From Endoryza sp044226045 (GTDB lineage: Bacteria; Bacteroidota; Bacteroidia; Chitinophagales; Chitinophagaceae), in assembly GCA_044226045.1 (NCBI GenBank), contig JBGAHR010000001.1:62001-126000 (forward strand): a stretch of DNA of 64,000 bases. Direction: 5' to 3'. The position numbers were made by a program, and so were the translations under genes. The notes beneath the pieces were generated by a model that saw only the letters and a list, made by a program, of their open reading frames with translations, was not told where the DNA came from and ran no database searches. Positions 33,348 to 42,438 of the stretch are shown piece after piece. Each line of letters opens with the position of its first letter. The stretch's first letter is position 1.

Positions 33348-34910
33348 ATGGCAACCCCCGCAGAAAGATTGGCCGGCTCTCTTGATGAGCTAAGACAGTT
33401 ACAGGAAGATGGGAAAGTAGCCATTCAATCTGATGAGCTATCCCGTACTCATCGGGAAAGGTTGGTTCAGAATGGGTTTTTGAAGGAAGTAGTCAAAGGT
33501 TGGTACATTATTTCCAGGCCTGATGAAAAGCCAGGGGATACAACATCCTGGTACAGTAATTTCTGGCATTTTTGTTCCCGGTTCTTAAATGAGAAATACC
33601 GGGAGAATTGGTGTATTTCAGCAGAGCAATCTATGCAGATCCACGCAGGTAACTGGACAGTGCCTGGCCAACTCATCATAAAATCGCCGGAGGCAAATAA
33701 CTTCAAAACAGAATTGCTCCATGCAACTTCCATTTTTAGTATGCGATCAGAACTTCCTGTGAAAAAGGAAACAACGGTAATAGATGGCGTACGAATGCTA
33801 ACACTTCCAGCCTCATTGATTCATTGCTCTCCGGGTACTTTTACACAAAGCCTTACAGATATAAGGATAGCGCTTTCGCTGATAAGGGACTCGTCTATAT
33901 TATTGACTGATTTATTGGAGGGAGGACATACCACTATTGCCGGACGCCTCGTTGGTGCTTTTAGAAACAATGGCCAGGAAAAGATAGCGGAAGAAATCCT
34001 GCAAACAATGAAATCCGCGGGCTATGATATTCGCGAATCAGATCCTTTCGAAAGTGAACTTCCAATAAAACTATCTTCCGGACAAAAATCACCTTATGTC
34101 AATAGAATAAAATTATTGTGGCATGAGATGAGAGATGTGGTGATTGAGGCTTTTCCAAAGGCACCAGGTATTCCATCCGACACGAAGGCATACATACAAA
34201 AGGTAGAAGAAATTTATTTAACCGATGCATATCACTCCTTATCCATTGAGAAGTATAAAGTCACTCCTGAACTTATTGAAAGGGTACGCAAGGGAGCATG
34301 GAATTTTCACGAATATGAAGAAGACAGAAAGCAACGGGATGCAATGGCTGCAAGAGGTTACTGGCAGGCATTCCAAAGGGTAGAGCAAAGCATAGTAAAA
34401 ATTCTTCAGGGAGAAAACCCTGGAAAGGTTACGGATGCTGATTATGGAGGATGGTACCGTGAATTATTTGCACCTTCAGTAACTGCGGGCTTATTAAAAC
34501 CAAGGGACCTGGCAGGTTTCAGAAATCAGCAGGTGTATATATCCGGCTCAAAGCATGTGCCTTTGAATCATGATGCGGTTCGGGAGGCTATGCCAGCCTT
34601 GTTTGAGCTGTTGGAGCAGGAACAGGAAGCATCGGTAAGAGCAGTACTTGGCCATTTTATATTTGTATTTATTCATCCGTATATGGACGGGAATGGTCGC
34701 ATGGGAAGATTTTTGATGAATACCATGCTGGCTTCCGGTGGTTACCCTTGGACAGTTATTCCGGTGGAAGAACGTTCAACCTATATGAAAGCGCTGGAAA
34801 AAGCAAGCGTTGATCAGAATATTGGACCTTTTGCAAAATTTATCGGCAATCTCGTCAATGAGTCACTAAATGGTAAACCCATTGCTACTATAGCGCCCTT
34901 GCAGCCATGA
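33348..34910 (+). CDS. Fic-domain protein with winged-helix-like N-terminus
   Basis: A 520-residue protein. The C-terminal Fic domain carries the complete catalytic motif HPYMDGNGRMGRF (His443, Asp447, Asn449, Arg451, Arg454), so it should transfer AMP or a related nucleotide part to a protein target. An inhibitory-helix-like sequence lies N-terminal to it (S297-L-S-I-E301-K302); the usual [S/T]xxxE[G/N] has K in the last position. The first ~200 residues (SDELSRTHRERLVQNGFLKEVVKGWYII, then WCISAEQSMQIHAGNW) resemble the AbiEi-type antitoxin/winged-helix domains that often precede Fic in Bacteroidota. The fused DNA-binding-like part and the repeats just upstream suggest self-regulation; no separate antitoxin gene is present. 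A hairpin with a T run follows at 34954. Confidence 0.88.
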   Translation: MATPAERLAGSLDELRQLQEDGKVAIQSDELSRTHRERLVQNGFLKEVVKGWYIISRPDEKPGDTTSWYSNFWHFCSRFLNEKYRENWCISAEQSMQIHAGNWTVPGQLIIKSPEANNFKTELLHATSIFSMRSELPVKKETTVIDGVRMLTLPASLIHCSPGTFTQSLTDIRIALSLIRDSSILLTDLLEGGHTTIAGRLVGAFRNNGQEKIAEEILQTMKSAGYDIRESDPFESELPIKLSSGQKSPYVNRIKLLWHEMRDVVIEAFPKAPGIPSDTKAYIQKVEEIYLTDAYHSLSIEKYKVTPELIERVRKGAWNFHEYEEDRKQRDAMAARGYWQAFQRVEQSIVKILQGENPGKVTDADYGGWYRELFAPSVTAGLLKPRDLAGFRNQQVYISGSKHVPLNHDAVREAMPALFELLEQEQEASVRAVLGHFIFVFIHPYMDGNGRMGRFLMNTMLASGGYPWTVIPVEERSTYMKALEKASVDQNIGPFAKFIGNLVNESLNGKPIATIAPLQP

Positions 34911-34953
34911 TTTCGGAGGTTTAAATTTTGAACAAAAAACGCAGAGCAGAAGC

Positions 34954-34977
34954 GCCAAATCCGGACTTTGGCTTTTG
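34954..34977 (+). terminator. Candidate terminator after fic
   Basis: A 6-bp stem (GCCAAA / TTTGGC) with a 7-base loop is followed by TTTTG. Short, but well placed 44 bases after the fic stop codon. Confidence 0.5.
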
Positions 34978-35168
34978 CCCGACCTTTTAATTGGTTTGGC
35001 TATGAATGTCCATTACATTTTGTATCGGTAAGCAGGGTATATTCACGGTTTCCTGATTTGATGCAAAATTCCAGGGAATAGCTTTTCACAATGGGCACTC
35101 GAATGGCTTAACTGTTTCGATTATTTGAAAATCGGGATAGGTTAAATTCTTTGCCGGGAGTTACTTTA

Positions 35169-35789
35169 TTATAACAAGTCATTTTCAATTGCGAAGCGGA
35201 CAAGCAATGCGGTATTGTTGACGTTGAGTTTTGAGTGCAGGTTTTTCCGGTGGCTGTCGACTGTATCAATGCTGATGAATAGTTTTTCAGCAATTTGCAA
35301 ATTGGTTAATCCCTGAGCGATGTGTTGCAACACCTCTTTTTCTCTTTTAGTCAACGGAGGAATGGTTTGTAAGCGTTGCTCCGCCGATTTTAATGTAATG
35401 GCGGCATCAAAACTGAGATAGGTTTTTCCTTTTGTCACCATTTTAATGGCTTCAATAATTTCTTCTTTGGCTGCATTTTTAAGCAGATAACCACTGGCTC
35501 CATTTTCCATCATCTTCCTGATATATGTTCCCTGGTTGAATGTGCTCAAGGCCAGTACCATTATGCCGGGGTATTTTTGTTTTATGATTTTACAAAGATC
35601 AACCCCGTTCATATCGGGAAGGCTGATATCCATTAATATTACATCAGCCGTACGAGCAGTAAGGTACTCGAGGCAGTTGGCAGCATTGCTGGCATAGCCA
35701 GCTATGTCAATTTCTTTTTCTTTCTGTAACAACGAATAAATGCCTTCTATTACAACAGCATGGTCGTCTACTATATACAGGGTTATCAT
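35169..35789 (-). CDS. NarL/FixJ-type response regulator
   Basis: A 206-residue two-component response regulator. The receiver domain has the acidic pocket (VDDH at residues 7-10), phospho-acceptor Asp54 (ILMDISLPDMNG), the conserved Ser/Thr (LALSTF) and Lys (YLLKNA). The C-terminal LuxR-type helix-turn-helix is clear (PPLTKREKEVLQHIAQGLTNLQIAEKLFISIDTVDSHRKNL). It starts 3 bases after the stop of the histidine kinase gene, so the two are co-transcribed and form a cognate pair. Target genes are unknown. Confidence 0.94.
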   Translation of the reverse strand: MITLYIVDDHAVVIEGIYSLLQKEKEIDIAGYASNAANCLEYLTARTADVILMDISLPDMNGVDLCKIIKQKYPGIMVLALSTFNQGTYIRKMMENGASGYLLKNAAKEEIIEAIKMVTKGKTYLSFDAAITLKSAEQRLQTIPPLTKREKEVLQHIAQGLTNLQIAEKLFISIDTVDSHRKNLHSKLNVNNTALLVRFAIENDLL

Positions 35790-35792
35790 GCT

Positions 35793-37817
35793 CTATACCG
35801 TTAATTGAATATTGATGGAAGTTCCATTGCCCGGGCTTGAAATGATGTCTGAGGTTCCGTTTAAGTATTGAACCCGGTAGTTGATGTTTGCGATACCGGA
35901 GCCCTGCAGCACCTTCAGTTCTTTTTTATCAAAACCCTTGCCGTTGTCTTCTACTGTAATATTTATTCTGTTTTCAGTCATGGTTAATTGAGCAATAATT
36001 TTGCTGCCGCCGCCATGTTTTACTGCATTATTTACCAGCTCCTGGATGATGCGGTAGATAAATATTTCGGTAGTACTATCCAGTTTTCTGTTCTCTCCAT
36101 AGTGAAGGAATAGTATGTTGATTCCTGACGATGCTTGCATGGAGCTGCAAAAATCTGCCAGGGCATCACAGAGCCCGAATTTTACCAACGCTTCCGGCAT
36201 CAGGTTCTGTGCCACCTTTCGAAGGTCGCCAATTGTATTATCCAACATGCTCAGGGATCTTTCAAACTGCATTTTCGTTTCTGTGGTTAGCTGTAGATTA
36301 TCTTTTACGTTCATAAAAGACAGTTTGGTTCCCGATAATAAACTGCCTATACCATCATGTAATTCCTTGGCAATACGACTTCGTTCCTCTTCCTGTCCTT
36401 TCAGCATGGCATCAATTGTCAATAGCTGTTTATCTTTCTCCAACTCAATTATTTTTTGCTTTTGAAGTTCCTGCTCCTGTTTGGCTATTTTTTGTGTTTT
36501 TTTAAGGTTCACATAGCCAAGGTAGCCGAAGAATAGCAACGCAATGATAGAAGCTCCGAAGAAAGTATTTAAGGTTGATTTTCTTTTCACGGAAACGGCC
36601 TGCAGCTCTTTTTCTGTTTGCAATTGAATAATCTCTTTTTCTTTTTTTTCTGATTCATAAACAGCGGCCAGTGTATTGATCTGGTTTATGTTTGCTTCTA
36701 AAAGCAGACTGTCTTTAAGTGCAGTGGCATTAGATAAAAGATTGTAGGCTTTAGCGTGATCGGCAATGGAGTGGTAATAATCTGAAAGACCAAGCAGGGC
36801 GTTTATTTTGCCTATTTTGCTCCCTATTTTTTCGGCCAACTGCAAGTTTTCGTCAGCATATTTCTTTGCTGCAGGGAGATTGCCCAGCTTTAGTGAAGAT
36901 TTTGAAAGATAGAATAGTGCTGTTGTTTTATTAAGACTGTGCCTGCTTGTTGTTGCCACTTCATAAGCCTTCAGGTAATAGTGTATGGAAGAATCATATT
37001 CAGCTTGCTGGTAGTGTATCAGCCCCTTGTTCATATAGTAACCGGAATTAACCATCAGCTCTACAGGGTCGGGCATAAAGGGAATCATTTTGTCAAGATA
37101 TACTGCAGCCGCTTTGAGTTGATTGCTACGGATATATATTTCTGCCAGTGATAACCAGGCCTGCAGCTTCATGGCATGAGCAGTATCAGATTCAGCCAGG
37201 GCCGTGTTTTTTTCAGCGTATACAATCGCTTGTGGTAAATCATTTACTCTGGAATAAATATTTGAGATAATCGTGTAAAAATTCATTGTGGTCATTTTAC
37301 TCCGGCTTTCATAGTACTTCAAGGCCAGAAAGAAATGATTCAAGGCAGTATAATAATTTTCCTGCTCGTAGTAGATCCAGGCCTTTCCGCGGTGACCATC
37401 TGCGCTGCATCTCAGCAGTATCTCATTTACAGAGCCGGTTGCCATATTGATGGATGAATCGTAGTACAGGTGAGCAGTGTCCTTTTTCATCACCCCTTTA
37501 AAGTAATGCCCTTTCCATATATAGCATCTGGTAAGTCCTTCAGCGTAGTTAATATTTCGGCTGATGGCCATGGCCTCTTCACAGTAGGGCAATAGCTCCT
37601 GTCTTTGCCGGTTAATGAGAGCCGTACCTATTACATTAATAAGCGCAACAACTCTGTTTGTATCTTGTTTTGTATACCTGCTTAATGCTGTAACAGCTTT
37701 ACCTTTTCTAGCTTCAAAGCCGCTTACAATGTCACTGTCAGGAACCTGTGCGGTTGCCTTGCCGAACAGCAGCCACATAAAAGTACCTGCCAGGACCAGA
37801 TAGCGTAAGAATGGCAT
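35793..37817 (-). CDS. TPR-sensor histidine kinase (HisKA_3 type)
   Basis: A 674-residue membrane sensor kinase. A signal sequence (LVLAGTFMWLLFGKATAQ) is followed by a long periplasmic helical region made of TPR-like repeats (residues about 50-390, e.g. KYYESRSKMTTMNFYTIISN, YYLKAYEVATTSRH). A transmembrane helix follows near residue 410 (FFGASIIALLFFGYLGYVNL), then a coiled coil (KIAKQEQELQKQKIIELEKD). The dimerisation domain contains the phospho-accepting His487 in AKELHDGIGSLL, and the ATPase domain has QELVNNAVKHG and DNGKGFDKKEL ... GSGIANI. It phosphorylates the regulator encoded 3 bases downstream. The ligand is unknown; TPR-sensor kinases of this kind are common in Bacteroidota. Confidence 0.93.
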   Translation of the reverse strand: MPFLRYLVLAGTFMWLLFGKATAQVPDSDIVSGFEARKGKAVTALSRYTKQDTNRVVALINVIGTALINRQRQELLPYCEEAMAISRNINYAEGLTRCYIWKGHYFKGVMKKDTAHLYYDSSINMATGSVNEILLRCSADGHRGKAWIYYEQENYYTALNHFFLALKYYESRSKMTTMNFYTIISNIYSRVNDLPQAIVYAEKNTALAESDTAHAMKLQAWLSLAEIYIRSNQLKAAAVYLDKMIPFMPDPVELMVNSGYYMNKGLIHYQQAEYDSSIHYYLKAYEVATTSRHSLNKTTALFYLSKSSLKLGNLPAAKKYADENLQLAEKIGSKIGKINALLGLSDYYHSIADHAKAYNLLSNATALKDSLLLEANINQINTLAAVYESEKKEKEIIQLQTEKELQAVSVKRKSTLNTFFGASIIALLFFGYLGYVNLKKTQKIAKQEQELQKQKIIELEKDKQLLTIDAMLKGQEEERSRIAKELHDGIGSLLSGTKLSFMNVKDNLQLTTETKMQFERSLSMLDNTIGDLRKVAQNLMPEALVKFGLCDALADFCSSMQASSGINILFLHYGENRKLDSTTEIFIYRIIQELVNNAVKHGGGSKIIAQLTMTENRINITVEDNGKGFDKKELKVLQGSGIANINYRVQYLNGTSDIISSPGNGTSINIQLTV

Positions 37818-38186
37818 AAATGAATTGTTAAAATTAGTGATGCAAATTATGAATTAATCAGGCCCGCCTGAAATGTTCCATAGTAAATCACCCTTTTGCG
37901 GGACACAGCGGTCAACTGATATTACTATCATTCAGTTCTGTTTTTATTTTGATTCTATTGACAAATAATACGCCTGAATGAAGCGTGTGTTTTGAGGGCA
38001 ACCCCTGGGCTTGACAATTTGTTGCAGGCGACCCGGTACTTTATAAGTTTCAAAAATCACGTCTTTACGTTAGAAGTTATAAGGCAAAGGCTATGAATAT
38101 TTGCAGTCTTAATTTCTTTTTGTTTAAGTAAAATATCCAGGGAAAGGCCGGTTTAGTAGCGACTTGTTATTCAGTAAACCTGTTTT
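37818..38186. other. Divergent intergenic region (kinase / secreted protein)
   Basis: A 369-base AT-rich non-coding region between the divergent histidine kinase gene and the small secreted protein gene at 38187. It should contain both promoters. TTGACA-like sequences are present (38013-38018), but no well-spaced Bacteroidota promoter pair, repeat or stable hairpin could be fixed by eye. Confidence 0.4.
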
Positions 38187-38762
38187 ATGAAGAATGCATT
38201 CAAAGTTTCCACAGGTATAGTCGTTCTCTTTTCTTCTATGTCAGTTTTTGCAGAAGGGAATAGTGAGCATCGTACGGAGCAGGAACTTGAACTAAAACCC
38301 AATAACACTGTGGCAAACAAGATTACACCAGTGTACGAAGGTCATGCCAATCTCATGATTTCTATTTTGGAGGACGATTTCCCTACAATTTCAGCCAGGT
38401 TCATAGCTGCTTTTCCTGGCGCCACTAAACAACTATGGATCAAGGAAGGCAAATTGCTGTTTGCTTATTTTAGGATCAATGAGACGAAGATTTCAGCCGT
38501 TTTTTCAGAGAAAGGGCATATGCAGTATGCGGTTTCTATCCTCGACGAAAAGGATATACCGGAGAACCTGCTTCTACAACTCCGGAATGAGTATCCGCAG
38601 TTTTCTATGAGTAAGGCTAAAGCAATTCAGGCAGGCGGCTGCACTACTTACGAAATGATACTCGAGAACTCCTTTGAGTATATTACTGTTTCAGTTAATG
38701 ATGAGAGTGGTATTGAGCAGATCAATAGAATCAGGAAAACAACCTTTCCCCGGAACAGCTGA
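38187..38762 (+). CDS. Small secreted protein, possibly PepSY-like
   Basis: A 191-residue exported protein with a signal peptide (MKNAFKVSTGIVVLFSSMSVFAEG). The mature part repeats a pattern of the type 'phi-x3-FP-x-A/F' (ISARFIAAFPGATKQLWIKEGKLLFAYF, then LLLQLRNEYPQFSMSKAKAI) that recalls the PepSY-like/BLIP-like repeat proteins of Bacteroidota, which bind an extracytoplasmic partner or help regulate proteases. The family assignment is tentative. It is divergent from the two-component system and could be one of its targets. Confidence 0.6.
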   Translation: MKNAFKVSTGIVVLFSSMSVFAEGNSEHRTEQELELKPNNTVANKITPVYEGHANLMISILEDDFPTISARFIAAFPGATKQLWIKEGKLLFAYFRINETKISAVFSEKGHMQYAVSILDEKDIPENLLLQLRNEYPQFSMSKAKAIQAGGCTTYEMILENSFEYITVSVNDESGIEQINRIRKTTFPRNS

Positions 38763-39008
38763 CAGTAAATCAGCGAGGTTATTCATTACTTCTTTTATTA
38801 TGATCTGGTAGAAATGCATTTACCAGTCAAAGGTTCATTTTTGAATGACAATGATGTTTTTGAGTAACAGTAACAGGTAATCGGTATTGATGGTGGTATA
38901 ATACCAAAATATATTCCGGGTGTGTGCAACGTTTGTTATGTAATACTTGTTACCCGATGGATGAACGAACAAAGAGGGCAGTTTATAAATATATAAAAAA
39001 CTAACCTG

Positions 39009-39833
39009 GTGAGAATATTATTTTTAAAGAGCATTTTTTTCCTTTTATTGATTGTTGGCTGTATTTCCTGTAAAAAGTCCAAAGCTCCCGATTCATCCGA
39101 AGGGGAGCCGGACCAGGCTGTTTTATTAAAAGATATTAATATAGCCAACCTGCCTTCTCCTTATTATAAGTTTGAGTACGATTCTAAAGGCAGGCCGGTT
39201 ACTGCCGTCGTTGCTTCCGGACTTCGGATGTATGACATTTTATACAGCGGCAGAAATATCAGTGAAATGAAGAATGATGTCGAGGTGAATAAAGATAAAC
39301 TGCAATACCTCTATGATAGTGAGGGTAGGGTCAATGCTATCCAGTTTGTTGATTCTGCCGGGGTTTTATACAAAAGAGTATCTCTTAAGTACAATGATCG
39401 AAAGCTTGTTGAACTAGTTCGATATCGGAAAACGGCTGGCGGATTTGATATAGAAAGATCAATGACGTTTTCCTATTATGGTGATGGTAATCTTTGGTTT
39501 CTGATCGAAAAAAGGTACCAGCCTGGTGGGGCGGTAACTGCTACGTACATTGATAGTTTTGAAGGGTATGATGATAAAGTTAATGTAGATGGATTTAGTC
39601 TGATTCATAGCGAGCTGTTTGAGCATTTGCTTCTCTTGCCCGGAATAAGATTGCAAAAAAATAATCCCGGTAAGCTGACTCGCGTTGGCGATGGTGTCAA
39701 TTACAGAATTACGTACAGTTATACATTTAATGATAAAAATCTTCCGCTAACAAAAAGAGGAGCGGCTGTAATTACAAACGGACCTTCTATGGGACAGGTT
39801 TTCGAGACTAATTCTTTGTTTTCCTATTACTAA
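39009..39833 (+). CDS. Lipoprotein with YD-like repeats
   Basis: A 274-residue predicted lipoprotein starting at GTG 39009. The signal is followed by a lipobox (VGCISC-KKSKAPD). The mature chain contains spaced beta-hairpin units of the YD type (FEYDSKGRPVTAV, YLYDSEGRVNAIQFVD, SLKYNDRKLVELVRY, YSYTFNDKNLPLTKRG), like many Bacteroidota DUF4595-type lipoproteins. No catalytic motif is visible. It is probably surface or periplasm exposed. The gene is 58 bases upstream of the alpha/beta hydrolase gene and may be co-transcribed with it. Confidence 0.7.
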   Translation: MRILFLKSIFFLLLIVGCISCKKSKAPDSSEGEPDQAVLLKDINIANLPSPYYKFEYDSKGRPVTAVVASGLRMYDILYSGRNISEMKNDVEVNKDKLQYLYDSEGRVNAIQFVDSAGVLYKRVSLKYNDRKLVELVRYRKTAGGFDIERSMTFSYYGDGNLWFLIEKRYQPGGAVTATYIDSFEGYDDKVNVDGFSLIHSELFEHLLLLPGIRLQKNNPGKLTRVGDGVNYRITYSYTFNDKNLPLTKRGAAVITNGPSMGQVFETNSLFSYY

Positions 39834-39891
39834 TTATAGACGTAGAGATAGGCTCAGTTAGTAGGATCATCAAACGATAAGTTAATAGAGT

Positions 39892-40746
39892 ATGCAGAAA
39901 GTGATCATTACAGCGGCTGACGGGTACCAGTTAAGCGCTTTGTACGCAACACCTGTTGGAGAGAGTATTGGTAATATTATTCTGAGTTCCGCCACTGGGA
40001 TTAAGAAGGAATTTTATATCAACTTCAGCAGGTACCTGGTGCAGAATGGTTATCGCGTGTTGTTGTATGACTATAGGGGTATCGGCGAGTCGGCTCCCGA
40101 AGATTTAAGGGGGTCATCCTCTTACATGCACGAATGGGGAACCCTTGATATGAATGCTGTACTTGACTTTTTGGTTAATGAAAAGAAACTTACAGATATT
40201 ATATGGTTAGGTCACAGTGTGGGGGCACAACTGGTAGGTTTTGTACGGAATCAACAACATATCAGTAAAGTAATCTCTATTAATGCGGCATTTGGATATT
40301 GGAGGTATTTTCCTTCGCCAATAAAATGGAAAATATGGTTCCTGTGGTTTTTTGTTGGCCCTTTAATGGTGTGGACGTATGGTTATGGAGCTATGAAGAA
40401 AATTGGATGGGGAGAAAATCTTCCAAGGAATATGATGAAAGAGTGGCGGGAATGGTGCTTGAGCAAGAGGTACTTTACAGATATGCTTTTGCAGAAATTA
40501 AACTGCGACAGGTTTTATGGGTTTAAGGCGCCGATTATTTCAGTGTACGTGAGTGATGATCAGCTCGCCAATGATAAAACAGCACCGATGATGATGGAAT
40601 ATTTTCCTGATGCTCCCAAAGTCTTATACAAACTGCCTGTTGAGAAATATACAGCGTCAAGAGTGGGCCACGTAGGTATTTTTAAGAAGAAGTATGAAGA
40701 TAGTTTGTGGCCTTTGATTACGGGTTTAATTGAGAGTTTTGTTTGA
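39892..40746 (+). CDS. Alpha/beta hydrolase
   Basis: A 284-residue cytoplasmic alpha/beta-hydrolase-fold protein. The nucleophile elbow is GHSVGAQL (Ser near residue 110), preceded by the oxyanion region and YDYRGIGESAP. A late Asp (VYVSDDQLAND) and His (SRVGHVGIF) complete a plausible triad. The sequence resembles the 'predicted alpha/beta hydrolase' COG4757 type. It may cleave an ester or amide; the substrate is unknown. It is followed 59 bases later by the PDZ-like gene and appears to be part of the same operon. Confidence 0.82.
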   Translation: MQKVIITAADGYQLSALYATPVGESIGNIILSSATGIKKEFYINFSRYLVQNGYRVLLYDYRGIGESAPEDLRGSSSYMHEWGTLDMNAVLDFLVNEKKLTDIIWLGHSVGAQLVGFVRNQQHISKVISINAAFGYWRYFPSPIKWKIWFLWFFVGPLMVWTYGYGAMKKIGWGENLPRNMMKEWREWCLSKRYFTDMLLQKLNCDRFYGFKAPIISVYVSDDQLANDKTAPMMMEYFPDAPKVLYKLPVEKYTASRVGHVGIFKKKYEDSLWPLITGLIESFV

Positions 40747-40805
40747 GTTTGTAAACTATAGTTGGCGATCAAAGCAAGAAAGAAATTATTACAAAAAACG
40801 ACTTT

Positions 40806-42416
40806 ATGAGTTCTGTAACCTCCGGCATTAAGACGGATGAAAATATTGACGATGTTCCATACGGTTTTAAAGTAAGCTGGATTGAATGGGATAGTGATTT
40901 CCGCAATAGCGATTTACGACACGCAGACATAATTGTTGCAGTGGATGGCAAACGCTATTTGAAGGAGAACAGGGAAAGGGAGTTTCCCAAAGCGATCGGC
41001 AGTTACCTGGAGAGCTCCTTTTGGGAAGAGCAGAACGGTAAGCATGGGCAAACGATTTCATTGGAGGTGTTCAGGGAGGGAGCAGTATATTCTATTTCGG
41101 GAAAGATTCAGGAACAACAACATTATGTAAATGCCAACAATCGGCCGACTCTTGGTCCCAATGGCCCTGCAAGAATGAGTAATGACGGTTTTTCTTCTCC
41201 ATGGGCAAGCTGGTATGAGAATTTTGTGCGACATGCATCGCTTTACCTTGATGATAAAAGATGGGAGCGGTCCGTTCTTGACAACCTGAAATTATTAGCT
41301 GAACATGAGCTGTGGATGGAAAGAATAAATTATTTGGTAAAGAATTATCCCGGTGTGTTCGCGGATAGCGTGTTCCAGGATTGGCAAAAAGTCAGGAAAA
41401 TTCTGGAGGGTACCATATATACTGATATTACAGATAAAGATTTGGAGTATCGTAAAATCGGGGAACAAAGGAAATTGCTGGTAAAAGAAGCAGCCTTGAA
41501 AGCTAAGGGAAAATTTACAGAAGGCTTGTCATCCAAAATGATACCTGCATTTCCGGCAGTGGATCCCGTACATGGAAATATTGCAGAAGTGGCAGGAAAA
41601 GTAATCGTATTACCCGGTGTTGGTTATAAGAATTTCATAAACGATCTTGGTAAATCCTATGCAGTAATAGGGTCTGGTAGTGATGGCTATTATTTTATCC
41701 ATTTGAATAGTCAGGAAATGGATATATTCTTTAAAACCTTGTTTCATTACCAGGCGCAGGTGACACCTGACATCCCGGAAAAATTTCAGTTTGTTGCAGA
41801 GATATTGAATGAACCCGCCATGCTCAGCTATGGCGGACGACCTGTAAAAGGAATAATGGTAAAAGTTGTTGCCGGTCTTGCAGGGGAAGAGGATGTCTTT
41901 GTTGATATCAGTAAAACAGATGGTACGGGCAGGGCTGTTTTCGAAGGGGAAGAAGCTCTTTCGGCTTTTGCTGACTATCCTTTGCCGGATACAGCCTCTC
42001 CGGAACAGGTTATCGAGGCGATGATTGGCTATATTAAGCTGGGTGACCAAAAGTCATGGAAAAAGCTGTTTGCTACCTGGCAGATCTATGCTGAATGGGA
42101 CGGACCGCCTTTTATGGATATGGGGCATTGGTGGCATGAGGAATCTTACCAGAACACCTGGGAAAAATCTCGTCGCCTGATCCTTAAGGATATCTATGAT
42201 GCGCGCGTTTTGTACACCGGGCCGGTTAAAACAGTGGTAAACGAGAACAAAGAAACCGGCGTTCCCAAGGTTGAACAGGTGAAAATAATTGTAGATCATA
42301 TTGGCCGGATTGATGGTGTTTACAGGAGTTTGTCAAACGTTTATGTCCACAGGAAATGGATCTTGCAGCGGCTGAATGCCGGGCCGTGGAAGATAAAAGA
42401 GCTGCAAGGATTATAG
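40806..42416 (+). CDS. Protein with N-terminal PDZ-like domain, unknown function
   Basis: A 536-residue protein without a signal peptide. Residues about 10-105 look like a PDZ domain (SDLRHADIIVAVDGKRYL is the expected 'GD-x-I-x-x-V-N/D-G' strand, followed by GQTISLEVFREGAVYSISGKI). The remainder is unrecognised. It includes FPAVDPVHGNIAEVAGKVIVLPGVGYKNFI, a beta-rich stretch (GRPVKGIMVKVVAGLAGEEDVFVDISKTDGTGRAVFEG) and an acidic/aromatic C-terminal part with MDMGHWWHEESYQNTWE. No protease triad is seen. It is followed by a 438-residue helical protein 22 bases downstream, so the two are very likely expressed together and may interact. Confidence 0.65.
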   Translation: MSSVTSGIKTDENIDDVPYGFKVSWIEWDSDFRNSDLRHADIIVAVDGKRYLKENREREFPKAIGSYLESSFWEEQNGKHGQTISLEVFREGAVYSISGKIQEQQHYVNANNRPTLGPNGPARMSNDGFSSPWASWYENFVRHASLYLDDKRWERSVLDNLKLLAEHELWMERINYLVKNYPGVFADSVFQDWQKVRKILEGTIYTDITDKDLEYRKIGEQRKLLVKEAALKAKGKFTEGLSSKMIPAFPAVDPVHGNIAEVAGKVIVLPGVGYKNFINDLGKSYAVIGSGSDGYYFIHLNSQEMDIFFKTLFHYQAQVTPDIPEKFQFVAEILNEPAMLSYGGRPVKGIMVKVVAGLAGEEDVFVDISKTDGTGRAVFEGEEALSAFADYPLPDTASPEQVIEAMIGYIKLGDQKSWKKLFATWQIYAEWDGPPFMDMGHWWHEESYQNTWEKSRRLILKDIYDARVLYTGPVKTVVNENKETGVPKVEQVKIIVDHIGRIDGVYRSLSNVYVHRKWILQRLNAGPWKIKELQGL

Positions 42417-42438
42417 ACGAAATATTTATAAACAACGT

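Noticed and set aside
33348..34910. Fic gene considered as half of a two-gene toxin-antitoxin pair
   Set aside because: No small antitoxin gene is present on either side; the regulatory part appears fused in the same chain.
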